From NCBI GenBank assembly GCA_958298945.1, contig OY282608.1, positions 63,588,951 to 63,652,950 on the forward strand: DNA of 64,000 nt, in the 5' to 3' direction. This document shows, one piece after another, positions 1 to 12,800 of the stretch. The notes beneath the pieces are model-generated. The model did not search any database, was not told where the DNA came from, and was given only the letters and a program-made list of their open reading frames with translations. The translations under genes and the position numbers were made by a program. Numbering within the stretch: the stretch's first letter is position 1; each line of letters starts with the position of its first letter. The DNA is from Atherix ibis. Lineage: Eukaryota > Arthropoda > Insecta > Diptera > Athericidae.

Positions 1-599
1 GTTTGTTGGTTTGTTGGCTTGTTGGTTTGTTGGTTTGTTGGTTTATTGGCTTCTTGGCTTGTTGGTTTGTTGGTTTGTTGGCTTGTTAGTTTGTTGGTTT
101 GTTCGCTTGTTGGCTTGTTACTTTGTTCGTTTGATGGTTTGTTGGTTTGTTGGTTTTTTGGTTTGTTGGTTTTTTGGTTTGTTACTTTGTTGGTTTGTTG
201 GTTTGTTGGCTTGTTGGCTTGTTGGTTTGTTGGCTTGTTGGTTTGTTAGTTTGTTGGCTTTTTGGTTACTTGGTTTGTTGTTTTGTTGGCTTGTTGGCTT
301 GTTGGTTTGTTGCTTTGTTCGTTTGTTGGTTTGTTGGTTTATTGGCTTGTTGGCTTGTTGGTTTGTTGGTTTGTTGGTTTGTCGGTTTGTTGGTTTGTTG
401 GTTTTTTTGTTTGTTGGTTTGTTTGTTTGTTGGTTTGTTGGCTTGTTGGTTTGTTGGTTTGTTGGTTTGTTGGTTTGTTGGCTTGTTGGTTTGTTGGTTT
501 GTTGGTTTGTTGGTTTGTTGGTTTGTTGGTTTGTTGGCTTGTTCGTTTGTTGGTTTGTTGGCTTGTTGGTTTGATGGTTTGTTGGCTTGTTGGCTTGTT

Positions 600-617
600 G
601 CTTTGTTCGTTTGATGG
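600..617 (+). repeat. Example of a recurrent composite word, GCTTTGTTCGTTTGATGG
   Basis: This 18-base word, usually preceded by two or more GGCTTGTT units, recurs many times across both arms, for example at 600, 1247 and 3165. It is one of the few places with a CpG. It acts as a stable composite unit of three variant octamers and not as independent point mutations. No function is implied. Confidence 0.75.
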
Positions 618-3600
618 TTTGTTGGTTTGTTGGCTTGTTGGTTTGTTAGTTTGTTGGTTTGTTGGTTTGTTGGTTTGTTGGTTTGTTGGTTTGTTGGTTT
701 TTTGGCTTGTTGGCTAGTTGGTTTGTTTGTTTGTTGGCTTGTTGGCTTGTTGGTTTGTTAGTTTGTTGGCTTGTTGATTACTTACTTTGTTGGTTTGTTG
801 GTTTGTTGGTTTGTTGGTTTGTTGGTTTGTTGGTTTGTTGGTTTGTTGGTTTGTTGGTTTGTTGGTTTTTGGTTTGATGGTTTATTTGTTTGTTGGCTTT
901 CTGGTTTGTTGGTTTGTTGGTTTGTTGGTTTGTTGGTTTGTTGGTTTGTTAACTTGTTGGTTTGTTAGTTTGTTGGCTTGTTGGTTTGTTGGCTTGTTGG
1001 CTTGTTGGTTTTTTTGCTTTTTGGTTTGTTAGTTTGTTGGTTTTTTGGTTTTTTGGTGTGTTGGTTTGTTGGTTTGTTGGTTTGTTGGTTTGTTGGCTTG
1101 TTGGTTTGTTGGTTTGTTGGCTTGTTGGTTTGTTAGCTTGTTAGCTTGTTGGCTTGTTGGTTTGTTGGTTTGTTGGTTTGTTGGCTTGTTCGTTTGTTGG
1201 TTTGTTGGCTTGTTGGTTTGATGGTTTGTTGGCTTGTTGGCTTGTTGCTTTGTTCGTTTGATGGTTTGTTGGTTTGTTGGTTTGTTGGTTTGTTGTTTTA
1301 ATGGTTTGTTGCTTTGTTGGTTTGTTGGTTTGTTGGCTTGTTGGCTTGTTGGTTTGTTGGCTTGTTGGTTTGTTGGCTTGTTGGTTTGTTGGTTTGTTGG
1401 TTTGTTGGTTTGTTGGCTTGTTGGTTTGTTGGTTTGTTGGCTTGTTGGTTTGATGGTTTGTTGGCTTGTCGGCTTGCTGCTTTGTTCGTTTGATGGTTTG
1501 TTGGTTTGTTGGTTTGTTGGCTTGTTGGTTTGTTAGTTTGTTGGTTTGTTGGTTTGTTGGTTTGTAGGTTTGTTGGTTTGTTGGTTTGTTGGCTTGTTGG
1601 TTTGTTGGTTTGTTGGCTAGTTGGTTTGTTGGTTTGTTGGCTTGTTGGCTTGTTGGTTTGTTAGTTTGTTGGCTTGTTGATTACTTAGTTTGTTGGTTTG
1701 TTGGTTTGTTGGTTTGTTGGTTTGTTGGTTTTTGGTTTGTTGGTTTATTTGTTTGTTGGTTTGTTGGCTTGTTGGTTTGTGTGTTTGTTGGTTTGTTGGC
1801 TTGTTGGTTTGTTGGTTTGTTGGCTTGTGGCTTGTTGGTTTGTTGGCTTGTTGGTTTATTGGTTTGTTGGCTTGTTGGTTACTTAGTTTGTTGGTTTGTT
1901 GGCATGTTGGTTTGTTGGTTTGTTGGTTTGTTGGCTTGTTGGTTTGTTGGTTTGTTGGTTTGTTGGCTTGTTGGTTTGTTGGTTTGTTGGTTTGTTGGCT
2001 TGTTGGTTGGTTGGTTTGTTGGTTTGTTGGTTTGTTGGCTTGTTGGTTTGTTGGTTTGTTGGCTTGTTGGCTTGTTGGTTTGTTGGCTTGTTGGTTTGTT
2101 GGTTTGTTGGCTTGTTGGTTACTTAGTTTGTTGGTTTGTTGGTTTGTTGGTTTGTTGGCTTGTTGGTTTGTTGGTTTGTTGGTTTGTTGGCTTGTTGGTT
2201 TGTTGGTTTGTTGGTTTGTTGGCTTGTTGGCTTGATTGTTGGTTGGTTTGTTGGTTTGTTGGCTTGTTGGTTTGTTGGCTTGTTGGTTTATTGGCTTGTT
2301 GGCTTGTTGGTTTGTTGGCTTGTTGGTTTGTTAGTTTGTTGGCTTTTTGGTTACTTGGTTTGTTGGCTTGTTGGTTTGTTGGTTTGTTGGCTTGTTGGCT
2401 TGTTGCTTTGTTGGTTTGTTGGTATTTTGGCTTGTTGGCTTGTTGCTTTGTTAGTTTGTTAGCTTTTTGGTTACTTGGTCTGTTGGTTTGTTGGCTTGTT
2501 GGTTTGTTGGTTAGTTCGTTTGTTGGCTTGTTGGTTTATTGGCTTGTTGGCTTGTTGCTTTGTTGGTTTGTTGGTTTATTGGTTTGTTGGTTTTTTGGTT
2601 TGTTAGTTTAATTGTTTGTTGGTTTGTGGGCTTGTTGGTTTGTTGGTTTGTTGGTTTGTTGGTTTGTTGGCTTGTTGGTTTGTTGGTTTGTTGGGTTGTT
2701 GGTTTGTTGGTTTGTTGGTTTGTTGGTTTGTTGGTTTGTTGGTTTGTTGGTTTGTTGGTATATTAGTTTGTTGGTTTGTTGGCTTGTTGGTTTGTTGGTT
2801 TGTTGGTTTGTTGGCTTGTTGGTTTGTTGGTTTGTTGGCATGTTGGCTTGCTGGTTTTTTGGTTTGTTGGTTTGTTGGTTTGTTGGTTTGTTGGTTTGTT
2901 GGTTTGTTGGTTTTTTGGTTTGTTGGTTTGTTGGTTTGTTGGCTTGTTGGTTTGTTGGTTTGTTGGTTTGTTGGTTTGTTGGTTTTTTGGTTTGTTGGTT
3001 TATTTGTTTGTTGTTTTGTTGGCTTGTTGGCTTGTTGGTTTGTTGGTTTGTTGGTTTGTTGGCTTGTTGGTTTGTTGGTTTGTTGGTTTGTTGGCTTGTT
3101 GGCTTGTTGGTTTGTTGGTTTGTTGGGTTGTTGGTTTGTTGGTTTGTTGGCTTGTTGGCTTGTTGCTTTGTTCGTTTGATGGTTTGTTGGTTTGTTGGTT
3201 TGTTGGCTTGTTGGTTTGTTAGTTTGTTGGTTTGTTGGTTTGTTGGTTTGTTGGTTTGTTGGTTTGTTGGTTTGTTGGTTTGTTGGTTTGTTGGCTTGTT
3301 GGTTTGTTAGTTAGTTGGTTTGTTGGCTTGTTGGTTTGATGGTTTGTTGGTTTGTTGGCTTGTTGGCTTGTTGGTTTGTTGGTTTGTTGGCTTGTTGGCT
3401 TGCTGGTTTGTTGGTTTGTTGGTTTATTGGTTTGTTGGTTTGTTGGTTTGTTGGTTTGTTGGCTTGTTGGTTTGATGGTTTGTTGGCTTGTTGGCTTGTT
3501 GCTTTGTTCGTTTGATGGTTTGTTGGTTTGTTGGTTTGTTGGCTTGTTGGCTTGTTGCTTTGTTCGTTTGATGGTTTGTTGGTTTGTTGGTTTGTTGGCT

Positions 3601-4802
3601 TGTTGGTTTGTTAGTTTGTTGGTTTGTTGGTTTGTTGGTTTGTTGGCTTGTTGGTTTGTTGGTTTGTTGGTTTGTTGGTTTGTTGGTTTGTTGGTTTGTT
3701 GGTTTGTTGGTTTGTTGGTTTGTTGGTTTGTTGGTTTGTTGGTTTGTTGGTTTGTTGGTATATTTGTTTGTTGGTTTGTTGGCTTGTTGGTTTGTTGGTT
3801 TATTTGTTTGTTGTTTTGTTGGCTTGTTGGCTTGTTGGTTTGTTGGTTTGTTGGTTTGTTGGTTTGTTGGCTTGTTGGTTTGTTGGTTTGTTGGTTTGTT
3901 GGCTTATTGGCTTGTTGGTTTGTTGGTTTGTTGGTTTGTTGGCTTGTTGGTTTGTTGGTTTGTTGGCTTGTTGGCTTGTTTCTTTGTTCGTTTGATGGTT
4001 TGTTGGTTTGTTGGTTTGTTGGCTTGTTGGTTTGTTAGTTTGTTGGTTTGTTGGTTTGTTGGTTCGTTGGTTTGTTGGTTTGTTGGCTTGTTGGTTTGTT
4101 AGTTAGTTGGTTTGTTGGCTTGTTGGTTTGTTGATTTGTTGGTTTGTTGGCTTTTTGGCTTGTTGGTTTGTTAGTTTGTTAGCTTTTTGGTTACTTGGTC
4201 TGTTGGTTTGTTGGCTTGTTGGCTTGTTGGTTTGTTGGTTAGTTCGTTTGTTGGCTTGTTGATTTGTTGGCTTGTTGGCTTCTTGCTTTGTTGGTTTGTT
4301 GGTTTGTTGGTTTTTTGGTTTGTTGGTTTATTTGTTTGTTGTTTTGTTGGCTTGTTGGTTTGTTGGTTTGTTGGTTTGTTGGCTTGTTGGTTTGTTGGTT
4401 TGTTGGCTTGTTGGCTTGTTGGTTTGTTGGCTTGTTGGTTTGTTGGTTTGTTGGCTTGTTGGTTACTTAGTTTGTTGGTTTGTTGGCATGTTGGTTTGTT
4501 GGTTTGTTGGTTTGTTGGCTTGTTGGTTTGTTGGTTTGTTGGTTTGTTGGCTTGTTGGTTTGTTGGTTTGTTGGTTTGTTGGCTTGTTGGTTGGTTGGTT
4601 TGTTGGTTTGTTGGTTTGTTGGCTTGTTGGCTTGTTGGTTTGTTGGCTTGTTGGTTTGTTGGTTTGTTGGCTTGTTGGTTACTTAGTTTGTTGGTTTGTT
4701 GGCATGTTGGTTTGTTGGTTTGTTGGTTTGTTGGCTTGTTGGTTTGTTGGTTTGTTGGTTTGTTGGCTTGTTGGCTTGTTGGTTTGTTGGTTTGTTGGCT
4801 TC

Positions 4803-5826
4803 TTAGTTTGTTGGTTTGTTGGCTTCTTGGTTTGTTGGTTTGTTGGCTTGTTGGTTTGTTAGTTTGTTGGTTTGTTGGTTTTTTGGTTTGCTGGTTTGTT
4901 GGCTTGTTGGTTTGTTGGCTTGATGGTTTGTTGGTTTGTTGGTTTGTTGGTTTGTTGACTTGTTGGTTTGTTGGTTTGTTGGTTTGTTGGCTTGTTGGCT
5001 TGTTGGTTTGTTAGTTTGTTGGCTTGTTAGTTTGTTGGTTTGTTGGCTTGTTGGCTTGTTACTTTGTTCGTTTGATAGTTTGTTGGTTTGTTGGGTTTTT
5101 GGTTTGTTGGTTTTTTGGTTTGTTACTTTGTTGGTTTGTTGGTTTGTTGGCTTGTTGGCTTGTTGGTTTGTTGTCATGTTGCTTTGTTTGTTTGTTGGCT
5201 TTTTGGTTACTTGGTTTGTTGTTTTGTTGGCTTGTTGGCTTGTTGGTTTGTTGCTTTGTTCGTTTGATGGTTTTTTGGTTTGTTGGTTACTTGGTTTGTT
5301 GGTTTGTTGGCTTCTTAGTTTGTTGGTTTGTTGGCTTCTTGGTTTGTTGGTTTGTTGGCTTGTTGGTTTGTTAGTTTGTTGGTTTGTTGGTTTTTTGGTT
5401 TGCTGGTTTGTTGGCTTGTTGGTTTGTTGGCTTGATGGTTTGTTGGTTTGTTGGTTTGTTGGTTTGTTGACTTGTTGGTTTGTTGGTTTGTTGGTTTGTT
5501 GGCTTGTTGGCTTGTTGGTTTGTTGGTTTGTTGGCTTGTTAGTTTGTTGGTTTGTTGGCTTGTTGGCTTGTTACTTTGTTCGTTTGATAGTTTGTTGGTT
5601 TGTTGGGTTTTTGGTTTGTTGGTTTTTTGGTTTGTTACTTTGTTGGTTTGTTGGTTTGTTGGCTTGTTGGCTTGTTGGTTTGTTGGCATGTTGGTTTGTT
5701 AGTTTGTTGGCTTTTTGGTTACTTGGTTTGTTGTTTTGTTGGCTTGTTGGCTTGTTGGTTTGTTGCTTTGTTCGTTTGATGGTTTTTTGGTTTGTTGGTT
5801 ACTTGGTTTGTTGGTTTGTTGGCTTC
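4803..5826 (+). repeat. 512-bp tandem duplication (two copies)
   Basis: Landmarks in 4803-5314 recur at +512 in 5315-5826, including GGTTACTTGG followed by TTTGTTGTTTTG. 512 is exactly 64 octamers. A third diverged copy lies about 1320 bp (165 octamers) downstream, near 6770-7200. The pair is repeated inside the second 7.2-kb unit at about 12005-13028, so this smaller duplication predates the larger one. Confidence 0.8.
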
Positions 5827-8800
5827 TTAGTTTGTTGGTTTGTTGGCTTCTTGGTTTGTTGGTTTGTTGGCTTGTTGGTTTGTTAGTTTGTTGGTTTGTT
5901 GGTTTTTTGGTTTGCTGGTTTGTTGGCTTGTTGGTTTGTTGGCTTGATGGTTTGTTGGTTTGTTGGTTTGTTGGTTTGTTGACTTGTTGGTTTGTTGGTT
6001 TGTTGGTTTGTTGGTTTGTTAGTTTGTTGGCTTTTTGGTTACTTGGTTTGTTGGCTTGTTGGTTTGTTGGTTTGTTGGTTTGTTGCTTTGTTCGTTTGAT
6101 GGTTTGTTGGTTTGTTGGTTACTTGGTTTGTTGGTTTGTTGGTTTGTTGGCTTGTTGGTTTGTTGGCTTGTTGGTTTGTTGGTTTGTTGGTTTGTTGGCT
6201 TGTTGGCTTGTTGGTTTGTTGGTTTGTTGGCTTCTTAGTTTGTTGGTTTGTTGGCTTCTTGGTTTGTTGGTTTGTTGGCTTGTTGGTTTGTTGGCTTGTT
6301 GGTTTGTTGGTTTGTTGGTTTGTTGGTTTGTTGGTTTGTTGGTTTGTTGGTTTGTTGGTTTGTTGGTTTGTTGGTTTGTTGGTTTGTTGCTTTGTTGGTT
6401 TGTTGGTTTGTTGGCTTGTTGGCTTGTTGGCTTGTTGGTTTGTTGGCTTGTTGGTTTGTTGGCTTGTTGGTTTGTTGGCTTGTTGGCTTGTTGGTTTGTT
6501 AGTTTGTTGGTTTGTTGGTTTGTTGGTTTGTTCGTTTGTTGGTTTGTTGGTTCATTGCTTTGTTGGTTTGTTGGTTTGTTGGTTTGTTGGTTTGTTGGTT
6601 TATTTGTTTGTTGGTTTGTTGGTTTGTTGGTTTGTTGGTTTGTTGGTTTGTTGGTTTGTTGGTTTGTTGGTTTTTTGGTTTATTTATTTGTTGGTTTGTT
6701 GGTTTGTTGGTTTTTTGGTTTGCTGGTTTGTTGGCTTGTTGGTTTGTTGGCTTGATGGTTTGTTGGTTTGTTGGTTTGTTGGTTTGTTGACTTGTTGCTT
6801 TGTTGGTTTGTTGGTTTGTTGGCTTGTTGGCTTGTTGGTTTGTTGGTTTGTTGGCTTGTTAGTTTGTTGGTTTGTTGGCTTGTTGGCTTGTTACTTTGTT
6901 CGTTTGATAGTTTGTTGGTTTGTTGGGTTTTTGGTTTGTTGGTTTTTTGGTTTGTTACTTTGTTGGTTTGTTGGTTTGTTGGCTTGTTGGCTTGTTGGTT
7001 TGTTGGCATGTTGGTTTGTTAGTTTGTTGGCTTTTTGGTTACTTGGTTTGTTGTTTTGTTGGCTTGTTGGCTTGTTGGTTTGTTGCTTTGTTCGTTTGAT
7101 GGTTTTTTGGTTTGTTGGTTACTTGGTTTGTTGGTTTGTTGGCTTTTTAGTTAGTTGGTTTGATGGCTTCTTGGTTTGTTGGTTTGTTGGCTTGTTGGTT
7201 TGTTAGTTTGTTGGTTTGTTGGTTTTTTGGTTTGCTGGTTTGTTGGCTTGTTGGTTTGTTGGCTTGATGGTTTGTTGGTTTGTTGGTTTGTTGGTTTGTT
7301 GACTTGTTGGTTTGTTGGTTTGTTGGTATATTGGTTTGTTAGTTTGTTGGCTTTTTGGTTACTTGGTTTGTTGGCTTGTTGGTTTGTTGGTTTGTTGGTT
7401 TGTTGCTTTGTTCGTTTGATGGTTTGTTGGTTTGTTGGTTACTTGGTTTGTTGGGTTGTTGGTTTGTTGGTTTGTTGGCTTGTTGGCTTGTTGGTTTGTT
7501 AGTTTGTTAGCTTTTTGGTTACTTGGTCTGTTGGTTTGTTGGCTTGTTGGCTTGTTGGTTTGTTGGTTAGTTCGCTTGTTAGCTTGTTGGTTTGTTGGCT
7601 TGTTGGCTTGTTGCTTTGTTGGTTTGTTGGTTTATTGGTTTTTGTTGGTTTTTTGGTTTGTTGGTTTATTTGTTTGTTGGTTTGTTGGCTTGTTGGTTTG
7701 TTGGTTTGTTGGTTTGTTGGTTTGTTGGCTTGTTGGTTTGTTGGTTTGTTGGTTTGTTGGCTTGTTGGTTTGTTGGTTTGTTGGTTTGTTGGTTTGTTGG
7801 TTTGTTGGTTTGTTGGTTTGTTGGTTTGTTGGTATATTTGTTTGTTGGTTTGTTGGCTTGTTGGTTTGTTGGTTTGTTGGCTTGTTGGTTTGTTGGTTTG
7901 TTGGCATGTTGGCTTGCTGGTTTGTTGGTTTGTTGGTTTATTGGTTTGTTGGTTTGTTGGTTTGTTGGTTTGTTGGCTTGTTGGTTTGATGGTTTGTTGG
8001 CTTGTTGGCTTGTTGCTTTGTTCGTTTGATGGTTTGTTGGTTTGTTGGTTTGTTGGCTTGTTGGTTTGTTAGTTTGTTGGTTTGTTGGTTTGTTGGTTTG
8101 TTGGCTTGTTGGTTTGTTGGCTTGTTGGTTTGTTGGTTTGTTGGTTTGTTGGCTTGTTGGTTTGTTGGTTTGTTGGCATGTTGGCTTGCTGGTTTGTTGG
8201 TTTGTTGGTTTGTTGGTTTGTTGGTTTGTTGGTTTGTTGGTTTGTTGGTTTTTTGGTTTGTTGGTTTGTTGGTTTGTTGGCTTGTTGGTTTGTTGGTTTG
8301 TTGGTTTGTTGGTTTGTTGGTTTTTTGGTTTGTTGGTTTATTTGTTTGTTGTTTTGTTGGCTTGTTGGCTTGTTGGTTTGTTGGTTTGTTGGTTTGTTGG
8401 CTTGTTGGTTTGTTGGTTTGTTGGTTTGTTGGCTTATTGGCTTGTTGGTTTGTTGGTTTGTTGGTTTGTTGGCTTGTTGGTTTGTTGGTTTGTTGGCTTG
8501 TTGGCTTGTTTCTTTGTTCGTTTGATGGTTTGTTGGTTTGTTGGTTTGTTGGCTTGTTGGTTTGTTAGTTTGTTGGTTTGTTGGTTTGTTGGTTTGTTGG
8601 TTTGTTGGTTTGTTGGCTTGTTGGTTTGTTAGTTAGTTGGTTTGTTGGCTTGTTGGTTTGTTGATTTGTTGGTTTGTTGGCTTTTTGGCTTGTTGGTTTG
8701 TTAGTTTGTTAGCTTTTTGGTTACTTGGTCTGTTGGTTTGTTGGCTTGTTGGCTTGTTGGTTTGTTGGTTAGTTCGTTTGTTGGCTTGTTGGTTTGTTGG

Positions 8801-9005
8801 CTTGTTGGCTTGTTGCTTTGTTGGTTTGTTGGTTTGTTGGTTTTTTGGTTTGTTGGCTTATTTGTTTGTTGTTTTGTTGGCTTGTTGGTTTGTTGGTTTG
8901 TTGGTTTGTTGGCTTGTTGGTTTGTTGGTTTGTTGGCTTGTTGGCTTGTTGGTTTGTTGGCTTGTTGGTTTGTTGGCTTGTTGGTTTGTTGGTTTATTGG
9001 CTTGT

Positions 9006-9485
9006 TGGTTACTTAGTTTGTTGGTTTGTTGGCATGTTGGTTTGTTGGTTTGTTGGTTTGTTGGCTTGTTGGTTTGTTGGTTTGTTGGTTTGTTGGCTTG
9101 TTGGTTTGTTGGTTTGTTGGTTTGTTGGCTTGTTGGTTGGTTGGTTTGTTGGTTTGTTGGTTTGTTGGCTTGTTGGTTTGTTGGTTTGTTGGCTTGTTGG
9201 CTTGTTGGTTTGTTGGCTTGTTGGTTTGTTGGTTTGTTGGCTTGTTGGTTACTTAGTTTGTTGGTTTGTTGGCATGTTGGTTTGTTGGTTTGTTGGTTTG
9301 TTGGCTTGTTGGTTTGTTGGTTTGTTGGTTTGTTGGCTTGTTGGTTTGTTGGTTTGTTGCTTCGTTGGTTTGTTGGTTTGTTGGCTTGTTGGCTTGTTGG
9401 TTTGTTAGTTTGTTAGCTTTTTGGTTACTTGGTCTGTTGGTTTGTTGGCTTGTTGGTTTGTTAGTTAGTTCGTTTGTTGGCTTGT
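9006..9485 (+). repeat. 240-bp tandem duplication marked by GGTTACTTAG
   Basis: The string GGTTACTTAG followed within 25 bases by GGCATGTTGG occurs near 9006 and again 240 bp (30 octamers) later near 9246. The intervening T/C pattern of the octamers is the same. Equivalent pairs occur at about 4464/4680 and 11666/11882 with 216-bp spacing (27 octamers), and at about 16152/16392 and 18880/19120 with 240 bp. Confidence 0.7.
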
Positions 9486-9800
9486 TGGTTTGTTGGCTTG
9501 TTGGCTTGTTGCTTTGTTGGTTTGTTGGTTTATTGGTTTGTTGGCTTGTTGGTTTGTTGGCTTGTTGGCTTGTTGGTTTGTTGGCTTGTTGGTTTGTTAG
9601 TTTGTTGGCTTTTTGGTTACTTGGTTTGTTGGCTTGTTGGTTTGTTGGTTTGTTGGCTTGTTGGCTTGTTGCTTCGTTGGTTTGTTGGTTTGTTGGCTTG
9701 TTGGCTTGTTGGTTTGTTAGTTTGTTAGCTTTTTGGTTACTTGGTCTGTTGGTTTGTTGGCTTGTTGGTTTGTTAGTTAGTTCGTTTGTTGGCTTGTTGG

Positions 9801-12800
9801 TTTGTTGGCTTGTTGGCTTGTTGCTTTGTTGGTTTGTTGGTTTATTGGTTTGTTGGTTTTTTGGTTTGTTGGTTTAATTGTTTGTTGGTTTGTGGGCTTG
9901 TTGGTTTGTTGGTTTGTTGGTTTGTTGGTTTGTTGGCTTGTTGGTTTGTTGGTTTGTTGGTTTGTTGGGTTGTTGGTTTGTTGGTTTGTTGGTTTGTTGG
10001 TTTGTTGGTTTGTTGGCTTGTTGGTTTGTTGGTTTGTTGGCATGTTGGCTTGCTGGTTTTTTGGTTTGTTGGTTTGTTGGTTTGTTGGTTTGTTGGTTTG
10101 TTGGTTTGTTGGTTTTTTGGTTTGTTGGTTTGTTGGTTTGTTGGCTTGTTGGTTTGTTGGTTTGTTGGTTTGTTGGTTTGTTGGTTTTTTGGTTTGTTGG
10201 TTTATTTGTTTGTTGTTTTGTTGGCTTGTTGGCTTGTTGGTTTGTTGGTTTGTTGGTTTGTTGGCTTGTTGGTTTGTTGGTTTGTTGGTTTGTTGGCTTG
10301 TTGGCTTGTTGGTTTGTTGGTTTGTTGGGTTGTTGGTTTGTTGGTTTGTTGGCTTGTTGGCTTGTTGCTTTGTTCGTTTGATGGTTTGTTGGTTTGTTGG
10401 TTTGTTGGCTTGTTGGTTTGTTAGTTTGTTGGTTTGTTGGTTTGTTGGTTTGTTGGTTTGTTGGTTTGTTGGTTTGTTGGTTTGTTGGTTTGTTGGCTTG
10501 TTGGTTTGTTAGTTAGTTGGTTTGTTGGCTTGTTGGTTTGATGGTTTGTTGGTTTGTTGGCTTGTTGGCTTGTTGGTTTGTTGGTTTGTTGGCTTGTTGG
10601 CTTGCTGGTTTGTTGGTTTGTTGGTTTATTGGTTTGTTGGTTTGTTGGTTTGTTGGTTTGTTGGCTTGTTGGTTTGATGGTTTGTTGGCTTGTTGGCTTG
10701 TTGCTTTGTTCGTTTGATGGTTTGTTGGTTTGTTGGTTTGTTGGCTTGTTGGCTTGTTGCTTTGTTCGTTTGATGGTTTGTTGGTTTGTTGGTTTGTTGG
10801 CTTGTTGGTTTGTTAGTTTGTTGGTTTGTTGGTTTGTTGGTTTGTTGGCTTGTTGGTTTGTTGGTTTGTTGGTTTGTTGGTTTGTTGGTTTGTTGGTTTG
10901 TTGGTTTGTTGGTTTGTTGGTTTGTTGGTTTGTTGGTTTGTTGGTTTGTTGGTTTGTTGGTATATTTGTTTGTTGGTTTGTTGGCTTGTTGGTTTGTTCG
11001 TTTATTTGTTTGTTGTTTTGTTGGCTTGTTGGCTTGTTGGTTTGTTGGTTTGTTGGTTTGTTGGTTTGTTGGCTTGTTGGTTTGTTGGTTTGTTGGTTTG
11101 TTGGCTTATTGGCTTGTTGGTTTGTTGGTTTGTTGGTTTGTTGGCTTGTTGGTTTGTTGGTTTGTTGGCTTGTTGGCTTGTTTCTTTGTTCGTTTGATGG
11201 TTTGTTGGTTTGTTGGTTTGTTGGCTTGTTGGTTTGTTAGTTTGTTGGTTTGTTGGTTTGTTGGTTCGTTGGTTTGTTGGTTTGTTGGCTTGTTGGTTTG
11301 TTAGTTAGTTGGTTTGTTGGCTTGTTGGTTTGTTGATTTGTTGGTTTGTTGGCTTTTTGGCTTGTTGGTTTGTTAGTTTGTTAGCTTTTTGGTTACTTGG
11401 TCTGTTGGTTTGTTGGCTTGTTGGCTTGTTGGTTTGTTGGTTAGTTCGTTTGTTGGCTTGTTGATTTGTTGGCTTGTTGGCTTCTTGCTTTGTTGGTTTG
11501 TTGGTTTGTTGGTTTTTTGGTTTGTTGGTTTATTTGTTTGTTGTTTTGTTGGCTTGTTGGTTTGTTGGTTTGTTGGTTTGTTGGCTTGTTGGTTTGTTGG
11601 TTTGTTGGCTTGTTGGCTTGTTGGTTTGTTGGCTTGTTGGTTTGTTGGTTTGTTGGCTTGTTGGTTACTTAGTTTGTTGGTTTGTTGGCATGTTGGTTTG
11701 TTGGTTTGTTGGTTTGTTGGCTTGTTGGTTTGTTGGTTTGTTGGTTTGTTGGCTTGTTGGTTTGTTGGTTTGTTGGTTTGTTGGCTTGTTGGTTGGTTGG
11801 TTTGTTGGTTTGTTGGTTTGTTGGCTTGTTGGCTTGTTGGTTTGTTGGCTTGTTGGTTTGTTGGTTTGTTGGCTTGTTGGTTACTTAGTTTGTTGGTTTG
11901 TTGGCATGTTGGTTTGTTGGTTTGTTGGTTTGTTGGCTTGTTGGTTTGTTGGTTTGTTGGTTTGTTGGCTTGTTGGCTTGTTGGTTTGTTGGTTTGTTGG
12001 CTTCTTAGTTTGTTGGTTTGTTGGCTTCTTGGTTTGTTGGTTTGTTGGCTTGTTGGTTTGTTAGTTTGTTGGTTTGTTGGTTTTTTGGTTTGCTGGTTTG
12101 TTGGCTTGTTGGTTTGTTGGCTTGATGGTTTGTTGGTTTGTTGGTTTGTTGGTTTGTTGACTTGTTGGTTTGTTGGTTTGTTGGTTTGTTGGCTTGTTGG
12201 CTTGTTGGTTTGTTAGTTTGTTGGCTTGTTAGTTTGTTGGTTTGTTGGCTTGTTGGCTTGTTACTTTGTTCGTTTGATAGTTTGTTGGTTTGTTGGGTTT
12301 TTGGTTTGTTGGTTTTTTGGTTTGTTACTTTGTTGGTTTGTTGGTTTGTTGGCTTGTTGGCTTGTTGGTTTGTTGTCATGTTGCTTTGTTAGTTTGTTGG
12401 CTTTTTGGTTACTTGGTTTGTTGTTTTGTTGGCTTGTTGGCTTGTTGGTTTGTTGCTTTGTTCGTTTGATGGTTTTTTGGTTTGTTGGTTACTTGGTTTG
12501 TTGGTTTGTTGGCTTCTTAGTTTGTTGGTTTGTTGGCTTCTTGGTTTGTTGGTTTGTTGGCTTGTTGGTTTGTTAGTTTGTTGGTTTGTTGGTTTTTTGG
12601 TTTGCTGGTTTGTTGGCTTGTTGGTTTGTTGGCTTGATGGTTTGTTGGTTTGTTGGTTTGTTGGTTTGTTGACTTGTTGGTTTGTTGGTTTGTTGGTTTG
12701 TTGGCTTGTTGGCTTGTTGGTTTGTTGGTTTGTTGGCTTGTTAGTTTGTTGGTTTGTTGGCTTGTTGGCTTGTTACTTTGTTCGTTTGATAGTTTGTTGG

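Larger units (their letters stand above)
2540..9800 (+). repeat. Higher-order repeat of about 7.2 kb, copy 1
   Basis: A long ordered string of variant octamers recurs one period downstream. The rare word ending GTGGG is at 2626, 9892 and 17038 (spacings 7266 and 7146). Between 3352 and about 6600 all landmarks recur at +7202, for example 4187/11389, 4803/12005 and 6248/13450. From about 7176 on they recur at +7146. Spacing changes by 64 and then 56 bp, that is 8 and 7 octamers. Boundaries are approximate because the unit is cyclic, and similarity extends weakly upstream to about 1.6 kb. Confidence 0.85.

Noticed and set aside
9360..9368. CTTCGTTGG resembles the first half of the mammalian CENP-B box (also at 9672, 16506 and 19234)
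   Set aside because: The essential CGGG part is absent and the following bases are ordinary octamer sequence. One T-to-C change in the unit explains the match.
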